Positions 12,104-23,527 of a DNA stretch of 64,000 bases are shown piece after piece. The stretch is from Diplolepis rosae (taxonomy: Eukaryota; Arthropoda; Insecta; Hymenoptera; Diplolepididae), in NCBI GenBank assembly GCA_030998225.1, contig JAPYXD010000715.1, positions 3,224,001-3,288,000 of the forward strand, in the 5' to 3' direction. How positions within the stretch are numbered: position 1 is the first letter of the stretch; each line of letters begins with the position of its first letter. The position numbers and the translations under genes are program-made. The notes beneath the pieces are model-generated. The model was not told where the DNA came from and ran no database searches. It worked only from the letters and a program-made list of their open reading frames with translations.

Positions 12104-12716
12104 GTAATTTTTCCGGTCTTTTAGGTTTTTAAGGTTATCATGAAAATCCAAGCTTCATTTCAAGCTCTGTTGGAAGTCCCTAGCACGTGAGATTTGTTTG
12201 CTACATTGTTTCATAGACGTTTCTTGACTTTATGAATTTGTTTTCCCCAAAATTATAATGTAATGAAATATTTCGTTTCAGAATTAGTAATCCACCGTGA
12301 AAACAATTATTGAAATGACCTATTGACATACTTTTTTCTCTCTCCTAGCCCTTCTCTGAAACTCCTTTTCTTCCCCAACACTGAAATCTGTCTAGTTGTG
12401 CGAAGCATCACGTGAGCGATCACTTCAGGTGCGAATAAAATCGAAATGGCCGATCCAATATTTTTTCTACAACCCCAACTATATTTTACAATCTATTATG
12501 AGTTTAATCAGTCGAAACTTCAGATTAACCATTGAGAAATGCAATTGATTCTTTATCATAATAATTTTTCATTTACAATATACAAAATGATAATCTAAAT
12601 AGTGTAGATACCTTTAAAAAATGATCTCGGCTCAAATTGGGGCCCAGGTATAGAAAATGATATTATCAATAAATAACTTTTTCTATCTTGAAAACTTCCG
12701 TATTCAACATTTTTAT
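12104..12716. other. Intron sequence without recognisable features
   Basis: AT-rich intron after the 11999-12103 exon, up to the repeat element that begins at 12717. The stretch 11426-11998 before that exon is similarly featureless. No ORF or repeat was seen in either. Confidence 0.5.
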
Positions 12717-13455
12717 ACATTCTCATAACGGATGAGAAGGTATTAGTTATATGTGAAAAATGACTTTCGAAATTATCATCAAATGTTCATGTTTTGGGAC
12801 CCCCTGAGTCAGAAAAAACGGTTTTTACAAAAGTGTCTGTCTGACTGTCTGTCTGTAGCAGTAGGTTGTATAATCGATAACTCTCGATCGAATTATCAGA
12901 TTGAATTGAGCTTGGGCTCACTTTACCGGAGCCGAAAAAGTAAGGACAAGTTTGTTAGTCGCATCCAACCAAAATTGAGAATACTAGACCATTTTTTGTG
13001 TTTTTGAAAAAATCAAAAATTCCAATACTGGTTCTTGATAGTGCTCATAAATCTCTACTAATTATCTCAGTAACATTTTTCGATTAAACCAAGATTAGAA
13101 ATGTTAAAACTTGAAAAAGGTCAATATGAAAATTCCATTTTCCAGTTAAATTGTACGAGATATGAAAAAAAGTCATCATACAAAATTATATTCTATATAA
13201 AGATTTACAAATTTGAATTGCAACAGTTTTCCATAAGATGTATATTTTTCTTTTTAATTTAAAAAAATACTAATTAAAATCCAAAATTCAATTTTTTTAA
13301 ACAATAATATGTGAAATACGAAAAAAACGTAAATAAGAAATAAACTTGAATGTATGCGAAGAGCATAAGACCGAGCGCGAGGCGCAACAATCAAATCGCA
13401 CGCCCTAGGCGCGCTCGAACTTTCGAGCGAAGCGAGCTGCGCGCGATGAGAATGT
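12717..13455. mobile_element. Non-coding repeat element with 10-bp inverted ends and internal ~150-bp repeats, copy 1
   Basis: The left end acattctcat (12717-12726) is matched by its exact reverse complement atgagaatgt at 13446-13455. Inside lie a GTCTG-type microsatellite near 12836-12856, then a diverged tandem array of a ~150-bp unit recognisable by 'gaNatacgaaaaaa…' at about 13157 and 13311. The right end is a strikingly CpG- and GC-rich palindromic segment around 13370-13445. The left ~0.5 kb is closely repeated at 60941. It has no coding capacity and resembles non-autonomous elements that seed satellites. Confidence 0.6.
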
Positions 13456-13837
13456 TTAAAAAAATATAATTTTTCTTATCGTCTATTTTCTGAAAGTATA
13501 TATTTTTAAGAAACCCTTACTAAGATGTGTTGTATAGAGCTGGAATCGCAAATTGGCCGTAAGTTTAAATTTATATGAGATTTTTTTATGAGAAACTTTA
13601 AACGCATTTTCTTTGAAACGATTTTTTTATTGGACGTAAGGAATAAAAATGATAATAATGAGTCGATCTTCCTTCAAATTTAATGCAATGTTTTACATAT
13701 GGGACATGATTTCTCAAGTGATTTCACCCCAAAAAACGAAGTCGTCCGATCGGGTTTAAAGTTTGGCTGATTGGAGTCCTATTTGATGGTACTTCAAACA
13801 GAAAAACATTTTCGTTTTGACAAATATTTGCTGAAAT

Positions 13838-13856
13838 GGGGGGGGGGGGGGGGGGG
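13838..13856. repeat. 19-bp poly(G) run
   Basis: An uninterrupted run of 19 G in very AT-rich intron. It may be a true homopolymer or an assembly or polishing artefact. Confidence 0.9.
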
Positions 13857-14349
13857 CAATTTTCAGACTTTTGATGGGAAGCCTCTTCTTCAAACGAATA
13901 TAACTCATTACTTTTTGCATGAAGCAACATTTTACTTCATATGTTTTCTTCAGTCTTCTTCATGATCTTTCAACTGGTTGTAACCATTTTCGAAAAAAAT
14001 CAAAATTCGACCTCCATTTTCGAAAATCAAAAATAAATTTGACTTTCCTTCAAATTTGGTTCCATTTTATTTTTTTTTAAATTATCTTGTTAAATAGCTG
14101 AGATTTTTCCCTATAGAATAGTAAAATTTCAGAATGCCAGTTTTTTTTTGTTTTCGAGCAATTATGGGATGAATAACCGGGTGCTCCACCGGTGCTGAGG
14201 CCGCGCGACTTTTCGCTAACGTCTTCACGCCGGGGAACCTGTAGAACACCCTCAAGCTAATTTATTACATTGCATAATATCATACGCATACATATTTGGA
14301 ATATGTTTTGAAAATTAAATCTATTGAATTTATATCTAGTTATTGAATG

Positions 14350-14821
14350 TGTAGGAAAGTGATGTTTCTGTTCATCTGGGTGAATTATTTGAATGTGAGT
14401 TTGAATGGCACTTCTATGGTACCCAGTTCATGGCAAAGGTGCGTGTGATGGTATAGGGGCGAATATAAAGAGATTTTCAGCTCGTCCTAGCTTACAACGT
14501 TCTTCAAAACATCACATACTCACCCCTCAAACTTTATTCCAGTGGGCAAAGAGTAATTATAAAGAAACCGAAATTTTCTTCAGCAGCAAAGAAAATTATG
14601 CCATAGCTACCGAGATTCTGAAAAGACGATTTGACTAAGCAGTACCGATTCCGGGCACACTGCAATACCACGCTTTCATTTCTACTCAAGATAGAAAAGT
14701 TTTAATGAAAAAGCTTTCATCTTCTGAAAAGTATGACATGTTCCCGAAAGGCCAAGAAAAGAAACAGCAGAAAAAGCCCGCGAAATTACCTCCAAAAACG
14801 AAAAAATTAATCTTACACTAA
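14350..14821 (+). pseudogene. Fragment of a transposon-borne insect protein ('HGKGACDGIGA' family)
   Basis: The + strand frame reads HGKGACDGIGANIKRFSARP, then HILTPQTLFQWAKSNYKE and FFSSKENYAIATEILKRRFD, followed after a stop by further recognisable residues and a lysine-rich tail. From memory this motif series is the C-terminus of an uncharacterised protein borne by insect repeats (HGKG.CDGIG..VKR followed by a basic, repeat-rich tail). It has no start codon or intron structure, lies within an intron of another gene and has stops. The function of the family is not known to me. Confidence 0.5.
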
Positions 14822-15719
14822 CTGTAATTCAGGCATTGTAACTTGTAACTTAACAATGACAGTTTTATATCCACTTATTCTTCCGAGCCCCTCAATTTTG
14901 CATAAAGTAAGATGTTGAGCTAACGACTGATAATTCTTTCGCATTCTCTACGATCGAAAGTATGGTGCCCATTTGCCGGTTCTGGGCTCGATACCCAGCG
15001 GAGTAAAAGCGTTTATTTTTTCACAGAGAATATTTTTCAAATATATATATCAGGTGTACAAATAATTTTTCGACGTTTTTTATCAAAAATTGGGCATTTA
15101 TTTTGAAAGAACGGAACATTATGTCAGTCAGGATTGTTTCAATACAGTATGAGTTACGTAGACTTGTAGCTTTCATGAATAATGACCTCAAAAGTATTAT
15201 CTGAAATTTTCGGAAGCAAAATAGGTTTTCAGATAGGTCGTGGTTCTAATCATCCGATTGTTTTAAATTCTCAATTCATTCGTAAGATTAATTTTTTACC
15301 TTAATCCCAAACATTAGTCTGACCAAGTCAATCTAATAAGTACCTTGTGCGGCTTTGTGATCAATGGTGCAAAACGTAAAATCGCCTTATAATAATTTTT
15401 TATAATTTTTCTCCAATCATTCTTCTTTCAACAAAAGAAAGTCTCACACAGATTATTGGTCATCCGCTCCATTTTTATCTTGTGACGTGGTTTTTTCATC
15501 AATAACACGCGATAAATTCGAGCATATCAAGTTGAAATTAAAATATTTAAAGTCTAAAGATTTTCAATCTTTAATTCCAATGATAAAAGGTGACGCGTTT
15601 AGGGGTTGGTGAGACTATTTCAAGAAAATATTCTGAAGGTTGGCATCTGGAAAACTGTTCTATCGGTAGACGAAATGATGGCTAAATCGTAAGCGAGAAC
15701 TTCATCAAAACCATTTATT
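14822..15719. other. Intron sequence with a short tRNA-like arm
   Basis: No gene. At about 14969-15000 a hairpin-forming 'tctgggctcgatacccag' resembles a tRNA T-arm/box B, but I could not build an acceptor or anticodon arm, so it is not called as tRNA. Around 15530-15700 scattered codons resemble the N-terminal part of the SWIM-type protein that follows, with many stops. Confidence 0.4.
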
Positions 15720-15841
15720 CTTCCAAGTCTCAACCTCGAAAACGTATTTTTGTAGGAGTTATGGAGGCGGAAAGAAAAATCAAAAAAGCTAATACCGAAA
15801 GTTGGTATCTATTTTTAAATTGCATTATTTCTCAATAATAC

Positions 15842-16390
15842 TTATGGTGAAAGGCTGAAATCTGACATAGAAGCTAGAGATGAAATCTTAGAAAGAATGC
15901 ATGCTCGAAAAGATATGCAAAATACACTAGCTCCTGAGGCTGAGAAAAAAGGGTGGATTCGACGAAAAACTCCCTTGCAAGCAGTCACTTCAGAAGAAAT
16001 ACTAGATTTTCCAGAAATGACTGAAAGAGATTTAGTGGTCTTTTTCACTGGATCATATCAGTTTTCTCAAGCTGTATCTTATTTGGCAGAAATGTTAGAT
16101 AAGGATGGAAAACTGGTTGTTGAGTGTGCGAAAGAAGAGACCAATCTGCTTAAATTCAAGGTCCAATTTCGACACATTTCTCGAACATCATACAGGTGTT
16201 TTATTAGGTACAAGCCTAATAGTGTGGAGTTTCAGGCGTAACACACTATACATGTGAGTCTGCTAATGGCAGACGAACTGTTGGCTGCTGTTCACACATT
16301 GCTGCCATCGTATTTCTGATCTGAATTTGTCACATGCAAGGTATTTATCGAGGATTATTCAACGAGCTCAAATACTCAGCAATGTATTTA
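15842..16390 (+). pseudogene. SWIM-type zinc-finger transposon protein, C-terminal part, copy 1
   Basis: An open stretch to 16241 encodes ERMHARKDMQNTLAPEAEKK, FPEMTERDLVVFFTGSYQFS and VQFRHISRTSYRCFIRYKP. After a frame change at about 16245 the text continues CESANGRRTVGCCSHIAAI, a SWIM-like CxCx(n)CxH zinc motif with the first Cys seemingly lost, and then LSHARYLSRIIQ. This series is known to me from transposon-borne insect proteins with a C-terminal SWIM finger. The frameshift and stop make it a pseudogene. A second SWIM remnant lies at 39628-39930. Confidence 0.55.
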
Positions 16391-16454
16391 AAACAAAAAA
16401 TATATTGCAGGGATCGATAACAACAGCGATGAGGATTAAAATACAATTCTTGAT

Positions 16455-16515
16455 TTGTGCGAGGCGAGGGGACTCACGATCAAAAAGCACCCCGTATTGT
16501 GTGAGGCGAGGAAAA
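16455..16515 (+). repeat. Minisatellite 'GTGAG…GAGGGGACTCAC…CACCCC', locus 1
   Basis: About one and a half units: gtgcgaggcgaggggactca, then caccccgtatt, then a second gtgaggcgagg. The same unit occurs at 17411 and 33299. Confidence 0.6.
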
Positions 16516-17410
16516 ATGTATTGTTTATAATTACATATAAATTTTATAAGTTCTAGATTTTCCAACAACATTTCTGACGAAAGACAGACGAAAAAGGGTT
16601 GTTTATGAAAGAAACAGCCGGCCAGTACAGTATACCATAAAGGTACGCAGTTATACAGTGTCCCGAGTACGATTTTTTTTTCACTATGTTGCACCACTTA
16701 AAAAAATTTGACAAAAATATATGTTGAAGAGGACATCTGAAGGAATATTCAATAAAAAAATGGTGGGTGTCACTATAAAACATAACCTCAAATTTTTCTG
16801 TTAAGAAGTTCAAGAATTTTTTCAGACCTGTTATTTTTGTCCAAAAATTTTATCAATTTGTTTTTTTTTAATTTTAACATACTTTTTTCTCATCAAAATC
16901 GGCCAAGCCGTTTATAAGAAGAACTCCTTTTTTGATTTTTTTTTCCCCTATAACTCCTACAAAAACACGTTTTCGAGGTTGAGACTTGGAAGAATTTTGT
17001 GACTCAAGATACCAATACATGGTGATAATCTGAACTTGATACGTGCGGGGGCAGATTTTACACGCTTACCCGACTAGGCCCTTTACTGAATCTTGTTATT
17101 TTGATAACTTTGTCACAAATTCAGATCTGGTTGTACATTTGAAAAATATAAAATTGAAATGTACTGGAAATATTGAAGTCAGGTCACTAAAAAGAATGTT
17201 ATTGATAAGAAGTCTACACGTAGGACATATGCAGTGAAGCATGGACAAAACAGCGAAATCAATTACATCACTGTAATGGATTTAAAAAAAGTCTTAATAG
17301 TATCTATAGCTGCAGGGGTAACTCCTCTATTAACTTCAAAATTCCAAGAATTCGAAACCGTTCGAATCCTCAAAACACAAAAAAAAACGACCAAATTTGG
17401 ACCAAAAAAT

Positions 17411-17580
17411 AGTGAGAGGCAAAGGGACCCACTATAATCTCACCACGAATGGTGAGAGGCAAGGGGGCCCACTATACTCTAGCACCCCGAATAGTAAAAA
17501 GCAAAGAGATCCACTATATTCTAGCACCCCGGATAGGGAGAGGCAAGTGGACCTACTATATACACACTCAACATCCAACT
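17411..17580 (+). repeat. Minisatellite, ~42-bp unit, about four copies, locus 2
   Basis: Four diverged units each begin (g)gtgagaggcaaNggg, continue cccactata and ctagcaccccg. The spacing is about 42 bp. It lies in the last PTCD2-like intron. The unit is shared with 16455 and 33299. Confidence 0.75.
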
Positions 17581-17654
17581 CTAAGAGGACATAATTCTCC
17601 TATGAAATCAGACACTTCCTTTTTTGTAAATGTACTTCTTGTTTATTTTTGCAG

Positions 17655-17789
17655 ACCTTGGATGATTCTTTGAGTCGAGTCATAGAGAGGCGTCATCTGG
17701 AAGAAAAAGCTGACTCAGGCTCTGCTATGAACAGAAATAGGAATGAATATAAGAAGAACAAAGGACAAAAAGTAGGACTAATATTGTAA
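17655..17789 (+). CDS. PTCD2: PTCD2-like gene, terminal exon
   Basis: Terminal exon of 135 nt: 44 codons plus TAA at 17787-17789. It follows the acceptor ttttgcag at 17647-17654, phase 0. The peptide starts TLDDSLSRVIERRHLEEK and ends in a basic tail finishing KGQKVGLIL, which fits a short charged C-terminus. A canonical AATAAA lies 13 nt after the stop, so this is probably the true end of the gene. Upstream intron sequence is filled with transposon-derived debris and a short minisatellite, but the exon itself is clean. Confidence 0.72.
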   Translation, partial: TLDDSLSRVIERRHLEEKADSGSAMNRNRNEYKKNKGQKVGLIL

Positions 17790-18335
17790 TTTTAATTCAT
17801 TAATAAAACATGATATGAGTTACTAATTCACCAAGTGGAATTACTTAACAATTGCTGAAGTCATTTCCGAGTGAATAAAATCTATCCTTGAGTATAAAAA
17901 ATGTAACACAAGTTGCTATTATATTTGGTAAACTTATGTATTTTTTCAATATTTGTTTTCCTTGTAGAAATTATAAATTTGTTTTTGCTTCCTTTGACCT
18001 TGCAACTTTCTTTAAACGATTTTATAATCAGTAGCTGTAAGTACTTGCTAGTTCATCAGCAATAGCACTTGCTCTTTCTTCGTTTTTTAAAAGCCACTTT
18101 TCTGTCTTACTTGTGTTTGGTAAACTTTTTCTGATAACAGAACAAAGCACTGTTAACCAGTGGGCACTTGGTTTTGAATTTTGGCTGGAACACCTGGAAA
18201 AATTTGAAATTAATTATTTTGATGCTTCTTTACAATTAGAAATGATCAAGTTTGGAAAAAGGACTATTAAAAATGAACGCTCAATTGGTGACATAAAAAG
18301 AAACAATTTTTTCATTGCCACACCTTAAAATACAT
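17790..18335 (+). other. Downstream of PTCD2-like gene; short unidentified ORF
   Basis: After the poly(A) signal the sequence is AT-rich. A 71-codon + strand frame at 18113-18328 contains NQWALGFEFWLEHLEKFEIN; I do not recognise it and it has no splice or start evidence. It ends just outside the left arm of the inverted repeat at 18336. Confidence 0.25.
17802..17807 (+). promoter_or_regulatory. Poly(A) signal of the PTCD2-like gene
   Basis: AATAAA hexamer 13 nt downstream of the TAA of the terminal exon; position and orientation fit cleavage and polyadenylation shortly after the stop codon. Confidence 0.6.
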
Positions 18336-19357
18336 CCTGTTTAGATTTTTCTATTATAGAGCTTGCCGTTATTATGTCGTAAGTATTTTAAAAGCGAATA
18401 TTGTACATCTACCGACTATCTATCCATCTTCATTACACTTCTCCAATCTATCGTTATTTCGTCTTTAAATATGTTAAAGGGAGGCACCACCGAAATTTCA
18501 AGCTGTTGAAATAAAAATTTCTAAAGAGAGGTAATTTTTTTAATAGCATTATTTTGGAAATAGAATTATGTCAAGCAGTCAAAAAAATTATAAAATTTTT
18601 TTCCAGCAATGTAGAATTCTTTTTATATCAATTATTTCAAATGTTGATAAATCAATGCAAGAGTTTTTTCGGAATCTTAATTTTTTATCAGTTTTCATAT
18701 GAAAATAAGTAAAATTAGTTTCCTTTATTCCCTATAAATTTATTTATTTTTATAAAAGAAGAACCTTTCGGTGCCTTTTATTAAAACTTAGTTTATAAAT
18801 ACACATTGTTTAAGAGTTTTGAACTTTGATTACTTGCTTTAGATAACACTGTGCAAGATTTTGAAAGCTTTTGAAAATTCATTCAAAAAAATAAAAAAAA
18901 CATATGAAAAAATTATCGATGAAAAATAAAAAAAATTGTAGAAAAAGATCGACTTAAAGGCTAAATTTAAATAATTGAAACTCAATAAGCACGTTTTCGA
19001 AAGCCAAAATTTGTCTATGTTCGTAATTTTTTATCAGTTTTCATATGAAAATAAGTAAAAAAATATTAATACGGGATCTATTGATGTGATGTGCGCATTA
19101 TTGTCGCTAGTGGAATTTTGAGACACTCAACATTATACGGTTTTCGATTCACGACAATTTTCTTGAATGAATTTTGAAAAGCATCCAATCACCTGGGTAG
19201 TTTCAGTGTTACGTCCCGAGCAAAAGGCGAGGGTAGTTTGGATTTTTGGATGTTAGGGAGGCGGTTAGCTAATTATATCAAGTTGGTAAGGCCTGATAAT
19301 TTATTTTTGTTTGTGGGTACTCTGTCACTTGTCAGGCCTACGGGCCCTGAGTTGTTC

Positions 19358-19640
19358 ACAATGATAATAAAACACTGAATATATAAATAAATTAAATAAT
19401 TTATTATAAATAAATAAGATGTTGCACAAGTTTTCACACAGGATATATAAATCACTGACATATATAAAACTCTGAATATATAAATAAATTAAATAGTTTA
19501 TTATAAATAAATAAGATGTTGCACAAGTTTTCACACAGGATATATAAGTCACTGACATATATAAAACACTGAATATATAAATAAATTTAATAATTTATTA
19601 TAAATAAATAAGATGTTGCACAAGTTTTCACACAGGATGG
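19358..19640. repeat. 97-bp tandem repeat, about three units
   Basis: The landmark gttgcacaagttttcacaca starts at 19421, 19518 and 19615, an exact 97-bp period. Units differ at only a few bases. The array lies near the inner end of the LTR-like unit, where copy 2 instead has a different, irregular array. Confidence 0.9.
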
Positions 19641-20183
19641 TACTTAGGTGGTAACTTACTTGTCTACCTCTTAAATTAGAGGGTAAAAGAGAGAATTGTC
19701 GTTTTTTACTGCTATAATTGCAAGTCAACGGCACAAATCCTTGCAGAATAGTTACGTTACGTTTGAGTCTCCGTGAAGTAGCAAAGCAACGATAAATCTT
19801 GCAGGAGGTATGGTGTAAGGGATGCAAGTCCACCAGCAACTAATGTGATCAATTATCCGCTTACGTATCTTGTTAAGTACACGAGAAATGAATCAAAAAT
19901 GCACTTGTTGACAAGATAGGTTAGTTCGTCCCGATTTCAGAAATGAATCATTATTAACCGACACGACTAAATACGACGATACACGTAATCCAAAGGAAGT
20001 ATCTAGCACTACAGTTTCCGGACTTGCACCACTTAAGGACCAAGGATTTTATTTACCAAGTACCGAATGTAAAATTGCTCGTAGAAATCCACTGAGACTT
20101 ACGTTTATCGAAGGGTCTGCTCACGACGTTGAATTACCGGTCCGAACCTAATAACCGTACAACTGTTCGGAACTTGATGACAG

Positions 20184-20345
20184 CAGTGATCCCAGAATGC
20201 GTAAGATTTTTGCTCCCACCATGGATCCCACCAGCTCATGGTTTCTTCCTCGCTCCACTGTCAGAAGTTGGTTGAATAAGAAAGACGCTATGAGCTGGTG
20301 GGATGCATGGTGGGAGCAAAAATCTTACGCATTCTGGGATCACTG
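20184..20345. mobile_element. 162-bp hAT-type MITE inserted in the LTR-like unit
   Basis: Nearly the whole element is a palindrome. The left arm starts cagtgatcccagaatgcgta and the right arm ends with its reverse complement, about 57 bp per arm with about two mismatches and a ~45-bp loop. Flanking 8-mers are gatgacag (20176-20183) and gatgacaa (20346-20353), a 7-of-8 match. An 8-bp duplication and a CAGTG-type terminus are hallmarks of hAT transposons. The related LTR-like copy at 33678 lacks it. Confidence 0.85.
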
Positions 20346-22181
20346 GATGACAAACCACCAGAGATAAATCTGGGGTATATATACTATTGATGCTTCTACT
20401 AGTGGGAGCAGATCAACGTAAATCGGTGGCACGGCACGATCTCTGCAAGGGTTCATGGGTTTATCTCTTCTATTGCCCAATTTTATTTCTAGTTTCCAAA
20501 TAAATGCAGTTTTAATTATTCATTTCTGCATTTATTTGCCTATGTTTTATATTATGTATGAATTATGGTTAATAATCGATTGCCAATGATCAATCAATCA
20601 ATCTTTCATTTGTGATCCATGATCAATAATCGACTTTCATCTATTGATCTCGATTAATTATCGGCAATCAATACGCAAGAGCACTAATAATAATATAATA
20701 TTATGATTATTAAAATATTACTAACCGAGATGTTAATAATAATTGTAATATTATACCATTATTATAATAGTTAATTATAATAGTTGTCTACATATAATAG
20801 TTAGACATTATATTTAATGAGGCTGTGCTGATTACTTCTCATTCTCTCATTAGGTTATTAGCACAGCGTTACTACTTTATCGGCACGCGGTGTGAGTTAC
20901 TGACTCATTACCACGGGTGCAATTACCATATAGACAGAGCGCTGTTCTTCTGTATCAATTATTACCATGTGTCAAACCGATTCGTCGACGTGAGGCATAC
21001 ATTGGTTTACCTTATGCGCACAGCCACTCGGTCCACATGATAATTCACCATAGCAACACTATTTAAATAATTCCTTCCTCGCTCTCCTTGGTGTGTGGCG
21101 TGTTGCCCTTGCACAGGGGCAATGTTAAAAATTTTGAAGTTACTGGGATGTAACATTAGCATATATAAGACGATATATCAATATTATACTTACTCTAAAA
21201 AAAGCTAATAAAGTATGGATAAATGGATGGATATGGCATAAATTCATTAAAAACAGTATTACAGGCATGTATGTAATTGCTTCCCAAAATTGATGGTAAA
21301 AGTATTACTAAAAAATTAAAAACTGCTGAAATTATATGTCGAATGTGTAAATGTATACTCAGGGTATAATTTCAAAATTTCTTTAAAAGATGCAGCATAC
21401 AACAATCAGATCTTGCACAGTGTTATCTAAAGCAAGTAATCAAAGTTCAAAACTCTTGAACAATGTGTATTTATAAACTAAGTTTTCTTGATCTCCTAGC
21501 CGAAAATACGGTCCTTCCGGCCGCATTTCACTTCAGAAACAACGACTTTTGTGGCCGCTAAATTCATCGTATAATTCGTTTGTTTAATTTAATTTAATGT
21601 GACTTCATGCAATTACACGAAAAATCAATATAAATATTGTTTTCTAAGAATAAATTTTCTCTGGTATTTTTAATAAAAATTTTTTTTTGCAGTTATTATA
21701 TGATTGCGTTTTATTTCTTTCTAATGCCCGCCCCGACCAGCAAAGTATCTTCTTTGATAAAAATAAATAAATTCATAGGAAATAAAGGAAACTAATTTTA
21801 CTTATTTTCATATGAAAACTGATAAAAAATTAAGATTCCAAAAAAACTCTTTCATTGATTTATCAACATTTGAAATAATTGATATAAAAAGAATTCTACA
21901 TTGCTGGAAAACAATTTTATAATTTTTTTGACTGCGTGACATCATTCTATTTCCAAAATAATCGTATTAAAAGAATTACCTCTCTTTAGAAATTTTAATT
22001 TCAACAGCTTGAAATTTCGGTGGTGCCTCCCTTTAACATATTTAAAGACGAAATAGCGATAGATTGGAGAAGTGTAATAAAGATGGATCGATAGTCGGTA
22101 GATGTAAAATATTCGCTTTTAAAATACTGACGACATAATAACGGCAAACTATATAATAAAAAAAAAAAAATCTAAACAGGA

Positions 22182-23527
22182 TCTTGTTAAACTCTTCTTC
22201 GAAATTCGGAACTATTCATGTTTCCTTAATCTGTAATTACTTTACCGACATTCACTATACTATTTTCATGTGAAATTTTCAAGGAACTGATTCCTTTTCT
22301 GTTACGCTAATTAAGAGTGCGATCCGATGAATTATGTTTGAAAAAGTTTAAGGAAATCTAAGGATTACTGTATGGACTGGGAATTCCTGAGTAAGGTAAG
22401 GTACTTTAATTACTAAATATTTTATAAACTCAAATGACACAAACAAAAAACACCTCAAGCGCGATTTTCTCGAATTGCTATTTTTCCATGCAGACATTGA
22501 AAATAAATTAAGTCGCCGATTTCAAAAGTCTCTGCGGAATTCTGTTCGTGAATCAGTTCTTCATCGCATAACCTACAAGTAAAACTTTTTGCGCATAACA
22601 TTTTTTTAAATTAACTTTTCTTAATGAAAAAAATGTGGATTTTAGAAATGTTTAAAAAAATATGTACCAGGCAGCGTGTTTTCATTATTTTTTCAAGTCC
22701 AAGCGTCCTATTATAGCTATATATGCGTTTTTAGGGAAGGTTTGGTTTTTTGACTTCAGATGTTTGAATCTCCAGATTTCATGGTTACTGTAAGGTCCTT
22801 TTGATATTTATGGAAAGAAATAATTTGAATTAGAATAATCAAAACCAGTGATTTCTAACAGGTAAACATTAAAGAAATTTATTAAGAAAAGCGGAGTTTC
22901 AGAGTGTCGAGCCGTACCGCACTACGAGTTTTTGCCTGTCCTACCTGAGGTTACTTAGAGACTAACTACTAACTGCAACTCAAGGGCTGATTTTAGTTTG
23001 ACATTGTTGCCGATGAAAAATAATGGAAAGTATTATAAAATAAAATACAAAACTGATAACGTCAAATCTTGACCTGAATCAGGCTGACTACTTTTATTGC
23101 TTTACGGTGCGGACGTGCCGCCATGCTAACTGAAGGTATTGTTTCCATGGCTAGAGACAGGGGTATCTAGAAAAAATGCTGGATATAAGAAAAGAAAACG
23201 CGAGAGAAAGTCTAAGGTCTGCTGTGAATCATTTTACAATTTTAGGTATGAAAATACTAAGTTCGGAAATCGGCTTCGACCACTCTGAGTTATAATACAT
23301 TTTTAAACTGTATGAAATAATATTTTAATCATAGGTCGCCACATTTACCGTTCCAGCATCTCTTTTTTTATAGTGCAATGGTCCTCACTGGTTTTCGACA
23401 TACAAGTTGTAGGGTAAGTGCACTGGATTCCGGACACGTATTAGTGGTCGGACAGTCCTGTATATTTTATAATAGTATGACGTCCTAAGTTTTAATTAGA
23501 GTTTGCTAGATTTAATTCTTAGCTGAT
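22182..23527. other. AT-rich sequence without recognised features
   Basis: No ORF of note, no clear repeat. It extends to the mariner fragment at 23528. Confidence 0.5.

Larger units (their letters stand above)
15720..16995. mobile_element. Transposon debris bounded by a ~70-bp inverted repeat
   Basis: The sequence at about 15720-15790 (ttcttccaagtctcaacctc, then a T-rich part, then aaagaaaaatcaaaaaag) reappears as its reverse complement at about 16915-16995. The pair brackets 1.2 kb with the SWIM-type protein remnant and a short minisatellite. The inverted pair may be the ends of an element or two head-to-head fragments. I saw no target-site duplication. Confidence 0.4.
19207..21155 (-). 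mobile_element. Solo LTR-like unit, copy 1 (1.95 kb)
   Basis: It begins tgttacgtcccgagc at 19207 and ends gggatgtaaca at 21155, so the termini form an 11-bp inverted repeat of the TG…CA type. The interior matches the reverse complement of 33678-35381 (for example cacttaaggaccaaggattt) and the last 300 bp match 37100-37355. Orientation is assigned - because copy 2 shows a TATA-like promoter in the opposite direction. This copy holds an extra 97-bp tandem array and a hAT MITE. No internal coding region is present, as in solo LTRs. Flanking bases (tcag/ttag) are only a 3-of-4 match for a duplication. Confidence 0.62.
18336..22181. repeat. Large inverted repeat flanking a solo LTR-like unit
   Basis: The left arm, about 18336-18860 (starting cctgtttagattttt), is the reverse complement of the right arm, about 21405-22181 (ending tctaaacagg). 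Conserved landmarks include ggtggtgcctccctttaaca/its complement and cttgcacagtgttatctaaa/its complement. The right arm carries about 260 bp (21486-21745) absent from the left. The 2.5 kb between the arms is mostly the LTR-like unit. The arms contain no ORF. Possible sources are a fold-back element into which the LTR inserted, or an inverted duplication. Confidence 0.7.

Noticed and set aside
14969..15000. tRNA-like T-arm hairpin (tctgggctcgatacccag)
   Set aside because: No matching acceptor stem, D-arm or anticodon arm could be built around it; probably a relic of a tRNA-derived repeat or chance.
18113..18328. 71-codon + strand ORF downstream of the PTCD2-like gene
   Set aside because: No family recognised, no splice or start context, and AT-rich sequence yields such frames by chance.
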